DNA from: Bermanella sp040371755 | GTDB lineage: Bacteria; Pseudomonadota; Gammaproteobacteria; Pseudomonadales; Oceanobacteraceae | NCBI RefSeq assembly: GCF_040371755.1 | Contig: NZ_BAABWE010000009.1 | Span: 122,230 to 186,229 of the forward strand | Length of the DNA stretch: 64,000 nucleotides | Reading direction: 5' to 3' | Shown here: in pieces, positions 49,692 through 58,795 of the stretch | Position numbering within the stretch: position 1 is the stretch's first letter | Layout: the number at the start of each line of letters is the position of its first letter | Notes under the pieces: model-generated | What the model saw: the letters and a program-made list of their open reading frames with translations, nothing else | Database searches by the model: none | Told to the model about the DNA's origin: nothing | Translations under genes and position numbers: made by a program

Positions 49692-50710
49692 CGTAGTTCC
49701 TGCAAGTTAATGATAGCAATGTCTTTGCCATTTCTAATAAATGCACCACCCTCTACTACGACTTGATCGTGGTCACTTAACCCATGTTGCACATAGGCAT
49801 TGTCTTCATCAAAGTAAGCCAGTTGAATATCCTTTAGTACTGCTTCTTGATTGAAATTCAGTACATATACCTTCGCTTGAAGTCCCGTTGCCTGAATCAA
49901 TGCACCCATGGGGATTTTAGCTACATGGCTTTGTAGGCTAGGTGTGATTTGTGTATGCGCCACTAACCCTGAATAAAGCTTTTGCTCACTTTGCAGTGCT
50001 AACTCCACTTGAAAAGTTTGGTTGATAGGATGTGCCTTACCTGAAATATCACGAATTTTTGCCTTAAAAACTTGCATCGGATATGCGTCTAATAATACTT
50101 CTGCTTGATCATTAATATTCAGTTTTACCACATCCACATCGGCTACGGATAAGCGTACTGCCCAGCCTTGCTCTTCATCTGCAAACACAAATATCGGTTG
50201 ACCTGTATTCACTTGCTCATTGATTTCAATATGGCGTGACAATATTCGACCATTTGCCGGGGCATGAATTTGCGCATATTTACGATTAAATGACGCAATG
50301 GTTAGCTCTGATTGTGCAATATCTACTTGGGTTTTCGCTTGACGAATTTGCTCGTTAGAGGCAAGTTGCTGGCTTTCTAGCTTAGTAAGGCGATTAAGTT
50401 TGCGCTGTGCATCTTTTAACATGGCTTTTGCTTTCGCTACTTGAGCATCAATTTCTTCTAATTCCAGCGAGGCTAATAGCTGCCCTTTTGTTACACGCTG
50501 CCCTTCTTGCACCCGCACACTCTTTAAAAAACCAGAGACTCTGAAGCTCAGGGTTTGTTCTGACACAGGTCTTACAACACCGCTAGAAACAATGGTTTTA
50601 GCGTGATTACTAAAGAGCACTGGTGCCACACGCACTACAACCGAATCCGCTAAAGCCTGCTGACTTAAGCCGAAAAGAACACTGATTAAAATCGTTTTGA
50701 ATATACCCAT
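49688..50710 (-). CDS. RND efflux membrane-fusion adaptor protein
   Basis: 340 residues from MGIFKTILISVLFGLSQQAL; the frame extends 48 codons upstream, but GAGGAC precedes 50710 and a signal peptide starts there. No lipobox cysteine, so a secreted/anchored adaptor. Lipoyl half-motifs (VRVQEGQRVTKGQLLASLE and IHAPANGRILSRHIEINEQV) flank a coiled-coil hairpin of about 60 residues. It bridges the permease at 46635 to an outer membrane channel. First gene of the pump operon, divergent from the TetR gene. Confidence 0.9.
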   Translation of the reverse strand: MGIFKTILISVLFGLSQQALADSVVVRVAPVLFSNHAKTIVSSGVVRPVSEQTLSFRVSGFLKSVRVQEGQRVTKGQLLASLELEEIDAQVAKAKAMLKDAQRKLNRLTKLESQQLASNEQIRQAKTQVDIAQSELTIASFNRKYAQIHAPANGRILSRHIEINEQVNTGQPIFVFADEEQGWAVRLSVADVDVVKLNINDQAEVLLDAYPMQVFKAKIRDISGKAHPINQTFQVELALQSEQKLYSGLVAHTQITPSLQSHVAKIPMGALIQATGLQAKVYVLNFNQEAVLKDIQLAYFDEDNAYVQHGLSDHDQVVVEGGAFIRNGKDIAIINLQELR

Positions 50711-50787
50711 GGAAGTCCTCTGGATGTATTTACAGGCAAGTCCTTGCCCTGAATTTTGTTCGCCGTGAAAAGATACTAGAATACAGA

Positions 50788-50804
50788 TGTTTACAGTGTC
50801 AACA
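50788..50804. promoter_or_regulatory. Palindromic TetR operator between pump and regulator
   Basis: TGTTTACAGTGTCAACA is a 17-bp near-perfect palindrome. It lies 20 bases before the TetR start and 78 bases before the adaptor start, suited to co-repression of both. Confidence 0.75.
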
Positions 50805-50824
50805 AATATGTGAATAATGCCAGC

Positions 50825-51439
50825 ATGAAAATTACTAAACCTCACTACCATCATGGCGATTTAGCCTGTGCTTGCTTAGATGCAGCTATTAAACGCATAG
50901 CTCGTGATGGCGTCGAAAAACTTAGTCTCAGGGCAGTGGCCCGCGACTTAGGCGTTAGCCAAACGGCTCCTTATCGCCATTTCAATGATAAAACTCACTT
51001 ACTTACCTTATTGGCACAACAAGGATTTAATTTACTCGCGGAACAAACCAAACAAGCGACTATGAACCAACAAGGGGGGTTACAGGAAAGCATGATGGCA
51101 TCTGGCATGGCCTATTTGAATTTTGCTAAACATCACCCAGAGCATTATCGCTTAATGTTTGGTGAGCGTTTGAAACGCCAATGCGACTCAGCTGATTTAA
51201 CAAATACCAGCCTAAGTGCATTTAGTGTGATATTGGAACAAGTAACCGTTGGCGTTGACCAAGGTTTTTTGGTGCAAGAAGATCCCAAACTTTTAGCCCG
51301 TACCCTATGGTCTACGGTTCACGGCATGGCCATGTTGATGATTGATGGGTTTTATTCAGAATACTCTGATGAAGAGCTCACTCCTTTCTTAAAAACCATG
51401 CTAACTCATAGCGTTACAGGCATCCTTGCCAAAACCTAA
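50825..51439 (+). CDS. TetR-family regulator of the RND pump
   Basis: 204 residues from MKITKPHYHHGDLACACLDA; a GTG five codons earlier is possible, but YHHGDL-type starts are characteristic here. HTH LSLRAVARDLGVSQTAPYRHFNDKTHLL (about 35-62). The C-terminal part is of the WHG type (LARTLWSTVHGMAMLMIDGF). Divergent from the pump operon with one palindrome between them, so it is most likely its local repressor. Confidence 0.88.
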   Translation: MKITKPHYHHGDLACACLDAAIKRIARDGVEKLSLRAVARDLGVSQTAPYRHFNDKTHLLTLLAQQGFNLLAEQTKQATMNQQGGLQESMMASGMAYLNFAKHHPEHYRLMFGERLKRQCDSADLTNTSLSAFSVILEQVTVGVDQGFLVQEDPKLLARTLWSTVHGMAMLMIDGFYSEYSDEELTPFLKTMLTHSVTGILAKT

Positions 51440-51440
51440 G

Positions 51441-52445
51441 CTAGACCTCACTTTTCGAGAGCGAGTACACATTTCCATGCATCATAGAAGAGAAGTCATT
51501 AAAGCGAACACCGTATAGCTTCATCACTTTATGGGCTTTTTTTGCGGTTAATTGGCGAATATAAAAAGGCTCAGCCACAACAAAGTGGTGAATGGCATGG
51601 GTCGCACCAAAGTTAAAACAAAATAGCTGTAACGGCCACAATATTGGGTGATTCAATACCTGTGTTTGGCGCATTACACTGGTGACATTGCCATAATAAT
51701 GCATGTTTGAACTGATTAAGTTCAAACAAAAAGAACGCACATAAAAGGGTGCGATAAGAATTACTATGAGCGGTTCAATGGTATGCATAAATTCTATTGT
51801 TGATCCTTGCCAATGAATGCCTAATTCAAAAATGTTGGCTAGATGAAACCCTAAAAAGCCATACCAAAGCACCACAGTGATCACCGCAAACGGTGCGTGG
51901 GCCAGTATGGTCAGTACGGCACTTTCTATTTTTTCAAACCCCACCTTTTGAACCAAAGCGCGAATCACGCCACCGGTTAAGGTATCTAGCATAACGATTA
52001 AACGTAATGGCCCTATCTTTAATCCGTTACCGATACCACGCTCTTCTATATCTTCTGGTGTACCGGATAGCTTGTGATGCTCAAAGTGTAAATTTCGACG
52101 CACCCATGGATTTATCGTACCCGGGCGTAATATCCAACCCACCAGCAACATAAAATGATGAATTAAGGGTGATTTTTTAAAATACATCCAATGAATCAAA
52201 TCGTGCTCAAGTTCGTGTAAAAAAGATGTGCAAATGGCAACTACCACAATGCAAACATAGGCAGGTATCCATTGCTGCAAATAAGCATAACCAGTTAACA
52301 CCACGGCCAATACTGAAAATATAAATATGATCATAGCCATAAGGTTTTTATGGGCTAAGATGGGGTGGCGCTCACGTATGGCGTCACCTTCAGCGCGTAC
52401 TGCTTTACGGATATATTGTATTTTTTGTTTATCGGTTAATTGCAT
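51441..52445 (-). CDS. Membrane fatty acid desaturase
   Basis: 334 residues with four or five hydrophobic helices. Three histidine boxes that hold the di-iron centre: HELEHDLIH (77-85), HFEHH (120-124) and HAIHHF near 285. This marks the integral membrane desaturase/hydroxylase family; the substrate and double-bond position cannot be inferred. It lies four bases after the O-methyltransferase gene, so the two are co-transcribed. It is convergent with TetR, with only one base between stop codons. Confidence 0.85.
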   Translation of the reverse strand: MQLTDKQKIQYIRKAVRAEGDAIRERHPILAHKNLMAMIIFIFSVLAVVLTGYAYLQQWIPAYVCIVVVAICTSFLHELEHDLIHWMYFKKSPLIHHFMLLVGWILRPGTINPWVRRNLHFEHHKLSGTPEDIEERGIGNGLKIGPLRLIVMLDTLTGGVIRALVQKVGFEKIESAVLTILAHAPFAVITVVLWYGFLGFHLANIFELGIHWQGSTIEFMHTIEPLIVILIAPFYVRSFCLNLISSNMHYYGNVTSVMRQTQVLNHPILWPLQLFCFNFGATHAIHHFVVAEPFYIRQLTAKKAHKVMKLYGVRFNDFSSMMHGNVYSLSKSEV

Positions 52446-52448
52446 TTT

Positions 52449-53111
52449 CTAGCGCTTCAAACAAAGCGTTAACCCGTCGGCTATAGGTAGGTGGCTCAAT
52501 TCAATACGCTCATCATTTTTAAGTTTCAAGTTTAATGCGCGTATTGCTTGGGTATCCGCATCTTGGTGGCTGTCGTCAATAACACGACCACTCCATAATG
52601 TGTTATCAATTAACATCAAACCACCTGGACGGGTGAGTTTTAAAAGTGTTTCATAGTACTTATCATAATTGGCTTTATCAGCATCTAAAAAAACCAAATC
52701 AAATTGCTCTTGCTCGCCATCATTTATTAAGCCATTTAATGTATCTAAAGCTGGCGCTAAATGCAGTTGACAGATGTCATCTACCCCTGCTTTTTGCCAA
52801 TATTTTTTTGCCGTATTTGTCCAATTTACATCAATATCACAACATACGATTCGTGCAGGTCGAGTCATATTTTGTGCCATACAGATTGAGCTGTAACCGG
52901 TAAAAGTGCCCACTTCAATAATATTCTTAGCATTCAGTAATTTGACCAACAAGCCCATAAACTGGCCTTGCTCAGGTGCTATCTGCATAATCGCCATCGG
53001 ATCTTTTGCAGTAAGATCCGCCAGCTCTTTTAATAATTCGGACTGCCTGCCAGAGGTGCTTAATAAGTAGTCATATAGAGCATCATTCATTGCTAGGGTT
53101 TGTGTGGTCAT
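52449..53111 (-). CDS. Class I SAM O-methyltransferase (caffeoyl-CoA OMT-like)
   Basis: 220 residues. Motif I IIEVGTFTGYSSICMAQ (about 60-76), metal-binding DLVFLDADKANYDKYYE, and GGLMLIDNTLWSGRVID typical of Mg-dependent catechol or caffeoyl-CoA O-methyltransferases, also represented by bacterial enzymes of unknown substrate. First gene of the pair with the desaturase. No signal peptide. A 163-base spacer upstream carries a hairpin without gene content. Confidence 0.85.
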   Translation of the reverse strand: MTTQTLAMNDALYDYLLSTSGRQSELLKELADLTAKDPMAIMQIAPEQGQFMGLLVKLLNAKNIIEVGTFTGYSSICMAQNMTRPARIVCCDIDVNWTNTAKKYWQKAGVDDICQLHLAPALDTLNGLINDGEQEQFDLVFLDADKANYDKYYETLLKLTRPGGLMLIDNTLWSGRVIDDSHQDADTQAIRALNLKLKNDERIELSHLPIADGLTLCLKR

Positions 53112-53274
53112 ACATTACTCTCGTACTAACAAGCTAAGAAAACTTTACACCTGCATTACACATCTTTGGGATTAGCTGATAAATGCTGACGGTGTTGTTA
53201 AACGAAATTCTTTCCGAAGTCACAACATCATAGTCTCTTTGCCCTGCAGTAAGCTGCAAGGCAGTTTTTTGCTA

Positions 53275-53919
53275 TTAGCCGTACATATTCACAAATGGAT
53301 TCGTGCGCTTTTCATGGCCAATGGTGCTCATTGGGCCGTGACCGGGAATAAATTGAGTTTCTTCCGGTAAGGTAAATAACTGATCCTTGATAGCATTTAT
53401 TAGTGTTTGATGATCGCCTTTGGGGAAATCGGTACGACCAATCCCCCCATTAAATAGCACGTCACCGACTACTACTAATTTAGCCGGTTCACTATAAAAC
53501 ACCACATGGCCAGGTGTATGCCCCGGCGTGTGCATCACACGTAAAGTTTGATTACCAACGGTAACGGTATCTCCTTGCTCTAACCATTGGTCTGGTGTGA
53601 ACATACCTGCTTGAGGAAAACCAAACATAGCACTTTGCTGAGGTAGCATATCAATCCAAAATTGTTCTTCTTTTTGTGGGCCAATAATGGGGATACCGTA
53701 GCTCTCAGATACTGTAGCCGTCGCACCAGCATGATCGATATGACCATGGGTCAACCACACTGCCGTAAGCTGAACAGAAAGGCTTTTTAATGCCGCTTCA
53801 ATTTTATGTAAATCACCACCCGGATCCACCACCACGGCTTGTTGGGTTTCATCGCACCATAAAATAGAGCAATTTTGTTCAAATGCCGTCACTGGCACAA
53901 TTTGATACTGTAAAGCCAT
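53275..53919 (-). CDS. Metallo-beta-lactamase-fold hydrolase (glyoxalase II-like, YcbL type)
   Basis: 214 residues. THGHIDHAGAT gives the metal ligands HxHxDH (about 57-62); further ligands are in HTPGHTPGHVVFY, VVGDVLFNGGIGRTDFP and the final FIPGHGPMSTIGHE. Full-size YcbL-type hydrolase acting on thioesters such as S-lactoylglutathione. Cytoplasmic. Single gene. Confidence 0.88.
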   Translation of the reverse strand: MALQYQIVPVTAFEQNCSILWCDETQQAVVVDPGGDLHKIEAALKSLSVQLTAVWLTHGHIDHAGATATVSESYGIPIIGPQKEEQFWIDMLPQQSAMFGFPQAGMFTPDQWLEQGDTVTVGNQTLRVMHTPGHTPGHVVFYSEPAKLVVVGDVLFNGGIGRTDFPKGDHQTLINAIKDQLFTLPEETQFIPGHGPMSTIGHEKRTNPFVNMYG

Positions 53920-54035
53920 GCTGATTTTCCAAGCTTGAATCTAAATAAAAACAAGTTTACCAGTTCAAGCTTGTGCTTCACAGAAAGGGTTAGGGTAAGT
54001 GCCAACTTAATCAGCCAACCAAGTAGCCCTAAAGT

Positions 54036-54638
54036 TTAAGCAGCATGGTGCACAATGCTGCTTTTAGCATTAGCTAAAGCCGTTTCTTTAGCGCCATCAC
54101 CCATGTTCAAACCTTCTGCATAGATGAACTCCACTTGAGTTATACCAATAAACCCAAAGAAGGTTTTGATAAAATCTGTCTGTGTATCACTCATTTGACC
54201 CACATGCATGCCTCCTCGTGCCGCCAGAACATACAAAGGCTTGTCACGTAATAAACCTTGCGGCCCACTTTCTGTGTACTTGAATGTAATTCCGGCGCGC
54301 GCTACTTGGTCCATGTAGGCTTTTAACTGGCTTGGTATATTAAAGTTATACATTGGTAACCCTAATACCACGACATCTGCATTGGCTAGTTCATCAATTA
54401 AAGCTTGGCTAGCATCTAACGTGGCTTGTTGCTCAGAAGTTCGATTGTCGTCATCACTGGCAAAAGCACTGATAATCTGAGCATCTAAATGAGGTATTGG
54501 CTGAGCAATTAAGTCCCTCACCACTAGGTTGGCATCTTTATGCTGGGAGAGATACTGCTCTGAAAAGGCATTGGCTAATGCCGTTGATTGAGAGTTATCC
54601 CCAAATATGCCGGTATTGATCTGTAGAAGTGTTGTCAT
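54036..54638 (-). CDS. azoR: FMN-dependent NADH-azoreductase
   Basis: 200 residues from MTTLLQINTGIFGDNSQST; GGAGC precedes this ATG, and the 17 extra codons upstream are rejected. Flavodoxin-like fold with the phosphate loop SQSTAL near the N-terminus, VVLGLPMYNFNIPSQLKAYM, the FMN-contact GGMHVGQ and IGITQVEFIYAEGLNMG. This family reduces azo dyes and quinones with NADH, usually as a detoxifying oxidoreductase. Single gene. Confidence 0.9.
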   Translation of the reverse strand: MTTLLQINTGIFGDNSQSTALANAFSEQYLSQHKDANLVVRDLIAQPIPHLDAQIISAFASDDDNRTSEQQATLDASQALIDELANADVVVLGLPMYNFNIPSQLKAYMDQVARAGITFKYTESGPQGLLRDKPLYVLAARGGMHVGQMSDTQTDFIKTFFGFIGITQVEFIYAEGLNMGDGAKETALANAKSSIVHHAA

Positions 54639-54743
54639 GTCTTGCTCCAATGCTGTGTAATGTTTAGCGTTGAAACAAGGATAAACCAATTTATTTGATT
54701 AATAGGTGCAATAATTCGCTAGAAACAATCGAATAATCCTATA

Positions 54744-55418
54744 TTATTCAGTGCTCGGTTTTATCCGGCTGTATCCCAGCATGTAATAGGAAAGAATCTG
54801 CGCAGTAAAATAAACAATAAAGCCTGCGGTGACCACATCAGATAAAAAGTGCCCCCCCTGAACAATACGCCCCATACTGACAATTGCTCCTATCACTAAA
54901 CCACCAAGAAGATAGCGACGCTTCCTAAACACCCAAGCAAAAGCCATAAAAAAGAAGCCCATGGCACCATGACCACTGGCAAAGCTCTGATTACGACCCG
55001 GTTGCTCTGTCACTATAAATGCTGGAGTAAACTCACGCTCCCCACCAAATTGCTGCACGTCTCTTGGCCTTGGTCGATCCCAGTTGTCCTTCAAAATTGG
55101 GTGTACAATGATTCCTGGGCCAACTAACAGTACTAATAATAAAAAGCCCGAATATTTACGTGTAGGTTGTAATGATTGCTTGAACCAAGGCAACACCAGC
55201 ATAAAAAGCAACACTGGAATTAAGATTTTAGGAATATGTAAAAACACCCAATAGACAAACTGAACAAAGCCATTTTCATTAAGGGTAAAACCTTTCTCCC
55301 CTGAAGTACCATTCCAAAATAGCCCAGAAAGCCATAAATCAACCTGAGGAAAAACGATGAATAAACAAGAAACCAGTATGAATAACGGTATTGACCAATG
55401 GCGTTTAAAAAATAGCAT
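54744..55418 (-). CDS. PAP2-family membrane phosphatase
   Basis: 224 residues with about five or six membrane helices. The three phosphatase motifs are KDNWDRPRPRD (about 107-117), SFASGHGAMGF, and GRIVQGGHFLSDV (catalytic histidine). This resembles lipid phosphatases acting on undecaprenyl pyrophosphate or on lipid A phosphates; the exact substrate is not decidable. The gene is followed 100 bases later by azoR. Confidence 0.85.
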   Translation of the reverse strand: MLFFKRHWSIPLFILVSCLFIVFPQVDLWLSGLFWNGTSGEKGFTLNENGFVQFVYWVFLHIPKILIPVLLFMLVLPWFKQSLQPTRKYSGFLLLVLLVGPGIIVHPILKDNWDRPRPRDVQQFGGEREFTPAFIVTEQPGRNQSFASGHGAMGFFFMAFAWVFRKRRYLLGGLVIGAIVSMGRIVQGGHFLSDVVTAGFIVYFTAQILSYYMLGYSRIKPSTE

Positions 55419-55486
55419 GATTTGGCTTCTGTATTAAAAAGCGGATTGTGCCATATAAATCTCAACCCTTGCAAAGTTAGTCACCC

Positions 55487-56320
55487 TTAAAACATACGGG
55501 TTTCAATAGAAGCTAAAAAAAAGAAGCCATCCTCTAAGTCCCCGTCGTTACCAGCAATACTGCCCTCTCCTAACATTTTCATGCCCAGCTCTAATTTGAA
55601 TTGCAGAGGATGCTTTAGTTGTCGCATCACAGCGACTCCTATATTCCAGTCTGTCATGCCAAACGAAGCCACACTGCCATCTGCTTGTAAATACCGCCAA
55701 TTGCCACCATTAGGCTTTGCAAAAACTTGTACACTTTGCCGTTTATTTAGCTTTACCTGTGAGTACATATCAGGAAATATCCAGTGATGATAGATCTTAC
55801 TATTTGGCCGAGACTCTAGCCCAAATACCGGATACATGGATTCAATGCCAAAACGTGTATCTTGGCGAATACCCAAAACCCAATGGGCTTTTCTATTTGC
55901 TTTATATTTAACATGCCATGCAAATTCATTCACATAACGAGTTTGATCTAAGAGGGATTCATCTGAATAATATGATGGCGCATAACGCCAGATGTGCTGC
56001 CAACGTTTTGAAGGTCTGGCTTCAAATTCAAACGGTAGCGAAAATCGATATAATCGTCGAGTTGCAGCCACACTGCCTGATAATACAAAACGATTCTCAG
56101 TAAATTCAAAACCGCCATACCAAGTACCGGCAAACGAACTTATGGCCAATAAGGGGATACCGACCTCAGTTTCAAGACGCTGAATATTAAGGTCGTCTAA
56201 ACCGCTGAATACACGAGTCGTGTCCTGTTGATGACTCACTCGCAATTGCAATAAGTTGTTTTGCGCCAGAGTCGTTAATGACAGTACCCATAGAGCACTA
56301 GTAAGAAGCATCCATTTCAT
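55487..56320 (-). CDS. Predicted outer membrane beta-barrel protein, unknown
   Basis: 277 residues. Signal peptide about 1-19 (MKWMLLTSALWVLSLTTLA), then alternating aromatic/charged strands (FEFTENRFVLSGSVAATRRL, YVNEFAWHVKYKANRK) and a final strand ending SIETRMF, the C-terminal aromatic residue expected of a barrel. Family not recognised. The start codon lies within a perfect inverted repeat. It lies 68 bases upstream of the PAP2 phosphatase gene on the same strand, so both could act on envelope lipids; that link is only positional. Confidence 0.7.
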   Translation of the reverse strand: MKWMLLTSALWVLSLTTLAQNNLLQLRVSHQQDTTRVFSGLDDLNIQRLETEVGIPLLAISSFAGTWYGGFEFTENRFVLSGSVAATRRLYRFSLPFEFEARPSKRWQHIWRYAPSYYSDESLLDQTRYVNEFAWHVKYKANRKAHWVLGIRQDTRFGIESMYPVFGLESRPNSKIYHHWIFPDMYSQVKLNKRQSVQVFAKPNGGNWRYLQADGSVASFGMTDWNIGVAVMRQLKHPLQFKLELGMKMLGEGSIAGNDGDLEDGFFFLASIETRMF

Positions 56321-56344
56321 GGTTTTAGTGTAGTCAAAACCATG
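56318..56344. promoter_or_regulatory. Perfect hairpin covering the start codon of the barrel gene
   Basis: CATGGTTTT (56318-56326) and AAAACCATG (56336-56344) pair perfectly around a nine-base loop. The start codon of the 55487-56320 gene falls in the stem. It also lies just past the eda stop, so it may instead act on the eda transcript's 3' end. Confidence 0.5.
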
Positions 56345-56362
56345 TATTTGTTTAGTGTGCGA

Positions 56363-56974
56363 TTAGCTAGATTTGGCCAGTTCTTCAATACCTGCCCAGT
56401 CTTTTTCAGCCATGAGTGCTTTAGAGCACAACCAAGAACCACCAACAGCCATGACATTATCTAACGACAGGAAATCCTGAGCACTCTCCTGAGAAATACC
56501 CCCTGTCGGGCAAAACTTCACATTTGGAAATGGCCCCGAGAATGCCTTAAGCATCTTCACTCCACCTGCCTGTTGAGCAGGGAAAAACTTAAACTCCGTT
56601 AAGCCGCAATCTAAACCATGAATAATGTCCGATGGTGTCATAACACCCGGCATAAAAGGCAATGCTAGGTCTTGTGATTTTTGCACTAAACCTTCCGATA
56701 TTCCCGGGCTAAGTGCAAACTGAGCTCCAGCATCCTTGGCCTGTTGAATGTGCTCAGCCTTAGTAGCCGTACCAACACCGACAATGGCTTCTGGCACTTC
56801 TTTAGCGATTCGCTCTATGGCTGCAAAAGCCACAGGTGTTCGCAAAGTCACCTCTAATAGGGTCACACCTCCGGCTAATAATGCTCTGGCCAAAGGCACT
56901 GCTTGCTCAATTTCGTCTATTACAATTACAGGAATGACAGGCTTGCTTTGTTTTAACCACATTTCAAATGACAT
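56363..56974 (-). CDS. eda: KDPG aldolase
   Basis: 203 residues. Class I aldolase that splits 2-keto-3-deoxy-6-phosphogluconate into pyruvate and glyceraldehyde 3-phosphate. The catalytic glutamate is in VTLLEVTLRTP, the Schiff-base lysine in LTEFKFFPAQQAGG and the phosphate loop in FCPTGGISQESAQDF. Last gene of the zwf-pgl-edd-eda operon; its ATG immediately follows the edd stop codon. Confidence 0.95.
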   Translation of the reverse strand: MSFEMWLKQSKPVIPVIVIDEIEQAVPLARALLAGGVTLLEVTLRTPVAFAAIERIAKEVPEAIVGVGTATKAEHIQQAKDAGAQFALSPGISEGLVQKSQDLALPFMPGVMTPSDIIHGLDCGLTEFKFFPAQQAGGVKMLKAFSGPFPNVKFCPTGGISQESAQDFLSLDNVMAVGGSWLCSKALMAEKDWAGIEELAKSS

Positions 56975-58795
56975 TTACTCATCCCAATCTATGCTTATCG
57001 CGCCTTTATCGGCCGGTGTTACGTGTTTTCTAAAGACACTGAATAACTCTCGGCCAACCCCTTTTTGTTTGATGTTTTTGTATTGAGGTGTGCGTTCGTG
57101 CCAATCCACATTTAACACGTTCATTTCACCTGTTTCAGCGTTAATCACAACCGTGTCACCGTCATGAATTAAATCAATAAACCCTCCTGCTGCGGCTTCA
57201 GGCACGCAATGAATAGCACTTAATACTTTACCTGATGCACCTGACAATCGACCATCTGTTAATAGCGCCACTTTAAACCCATGATCTTGCAGGCTTCCAA
57301 GAACCGGCATCAGCTTATGTAATTCTGGCATACCATTGGCTTTTGGACCTTGCCCCTTCAAAATCACCACTACATCATGATTAAGCTCATTATTTTGAAA
57401 TGCCTTTATCACATCAAGCTGATCTAGAAATACTTTGGCTTGTGCTCGAATAATTCTATGCTCCGGTTTCACGGCAGAGACTTTAATAATGGCTTGGCCG
57501 ATATTTCCACTTAGTAAGGTTAAACCGCCTTTCTCATCAAACGGCATTTTCACCGTGGCCAATACTTGCTTTTGCTGGGCCGATTTTACTTTTTTAGCAT
57601 AGTAGTTTTGCCAATGCCGCGTTGAATGAATCACATCTTGCGCTAAGGTTTTTTGCGTTGTGGTCAATACATCTCCGTGCATTAACCCTGCGTGCAATAA
57701 CTCATTAAATACATACGCTGTGCCTCCAAGCTTATGAAAAGCATTAATATCAGCAGAACCGTTTGGATACACTTTACAAATGAGTGGCACCACTTGCGAC
57801 AAGTCATGCATATCTTGCCACGTTAATTGAATGCCAGCGGCTTTTGCGATTGCAATCCAGTGAATGGTTAAATTGCTCGACCCACCTGTTGCTAGTAAAG
57901 CTACGATGGCATTCACAATACTTTTAGCATTCACTAAGTGCCCAAGCTGAATAGCTGAATTTTGTTTATGCATACTTAATTGAGCATTGTGGGCAATTTG
58001 CTCGCAACCCTCTTCATTAAACTTCTCTCGCACGTTTGAGTCCGGCTGCTCAAACGCACTACCGGGCAACATAAGCCCCATGGCTTCTAACAACATTTGA
58101 TTGGAGTTTGCGGTGCCGTAAAAAGTACATGTTCCAGGGCTATGATACGCTGACACTTCACTTTCAAGTAATTCAGCATCACCTACTTTTCCTTCTACAT
58201 AAGCTTGTCTAACTTGCGCCTTCTCAGAATTACTAATGCCTGTGGCCATTGGCCCTGCAGGTAAAAATATCGCAGGTAAATGACCAAAACGTAACGCACC
58301 CATAAGTAAACCGGGAACGATTTTATCGCAAATCCCCAAAAGAACCATGGCATCAAAACTTTGATGCGATAGGCCAACAGCCGTAGAAAGTGCAATAGCA
58401 TCTCGGCTAAACAACGATAGTTCCATACCTGCATAACCTTGTGTAACACCATCACACATGGCCGGTACACCCCCTGCAACTTGAGCTGAAATGCCGTATT
58501 TATAAAGTTGCTGTTTGATCATTTCAGGATAACGATAATACGGCTGATGCGCGCTTAACATATCGTTATAGGCTGTCAGAATTCCAACATTCAAGCCAGA
58601 AGTAGTATCTTTTAAAATTAATTTCCCTACATCATCTTGAGAGGCCATCACGTGAGCAAGGTTGGTACAACCTAGCTGCCCGCGTGTGGGTTTCTCTTGT
58701 GCCATCTGAGCCATTAAATCAAGATACTGCTTTCGCGTGTCTTCACTTCGTAATTCAATATTTCGTGTCACTTGGGCCACAATTTTGTGGATCAT
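56975..58795 (-). CDS. edd: 6-phosphogluconate dehydratase
   Basis: 606 residues, the normal Edd length. [4Fe-4S] IlvD/Edd family dehydratase that makes KDPG. Cluster cysteines appear in GVPAMCDGVTQG (about 150s), LLGICDKIVPG and CTFYGTANSNQMLLE. KVALLTDGRLSGASGKVLSA is the typical C-terminal domain. The gene needs Fe-S clusters, linking it to the suf cluster elsewhere. It overlaps pgl by four bases, giving tight coupling. Confidence 0.95.
   Translation of the reverse strand: MIHKIVAQVTRNIELRSEDTRKQYLDLMAQMAQEKPTRGQLGCTNLAHVMASQDDVGKLILKDTTSGLNVGILTAYNDMLSAHQPYYRYPEMIKQQLYKYGISAQVAGGVPAMCDGVTQGYAGMELSLFSRDAIALSTAVGLSHQSFDAMVLLGICDKIVPGLLMGALRFGHLPAIFLPAGPMATGISNSEKAQVRQAYVEGKVGDAELLESEVSAYHSPGTCTFYGTANSNQMLLEAMGLMLPGSAFEQPDSNVREKFNEEGCEQIAHNAQLSMHKQNSAIQLGHLVNAKSIVNAIVALLATGGSSNLTIHWIAIAKAAGIQLTWQDMHDLSQVVPLICKVYPNGSADINAFHKLGGTAYVFNELLHAGLMHGDVLTTTQKTLAQDVIHSTRHWQNYYAKKVKSAQQKQVLATVKMPFDEKGGLTLLSGNIGQAIIKVSAVKPEHRIIRAQAKVFLDQLDVIKAFQNNELNHDVVVILKGQGPKANGMPELHKLMPVLGSLQDHGFKVALLTDGRLSGASGKVLSAIHCVPEAAAGGFIDLIHDGDTVVINAETGEMNVLNVDWHERTPQYKNIKQKGVGRELFSVFRKHVTPADKGAISIDWDE

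Noticed and set aside
50711..50854. 48-codon N-terminal extension of the efflux adaptor
   Set aside because: It would cross the operator and promoter region; a signal peptide and ribosome site support the start at 50710.
53227..53265. Hairpin CCCTGCAG...CTGCAAGG as a terminator of the MBL hydrolase gene
   Set aside because: The T run lies on the plus-strand side, whereas the neighbouring genes are on the minus strand; kept out for lack of a matching gene.
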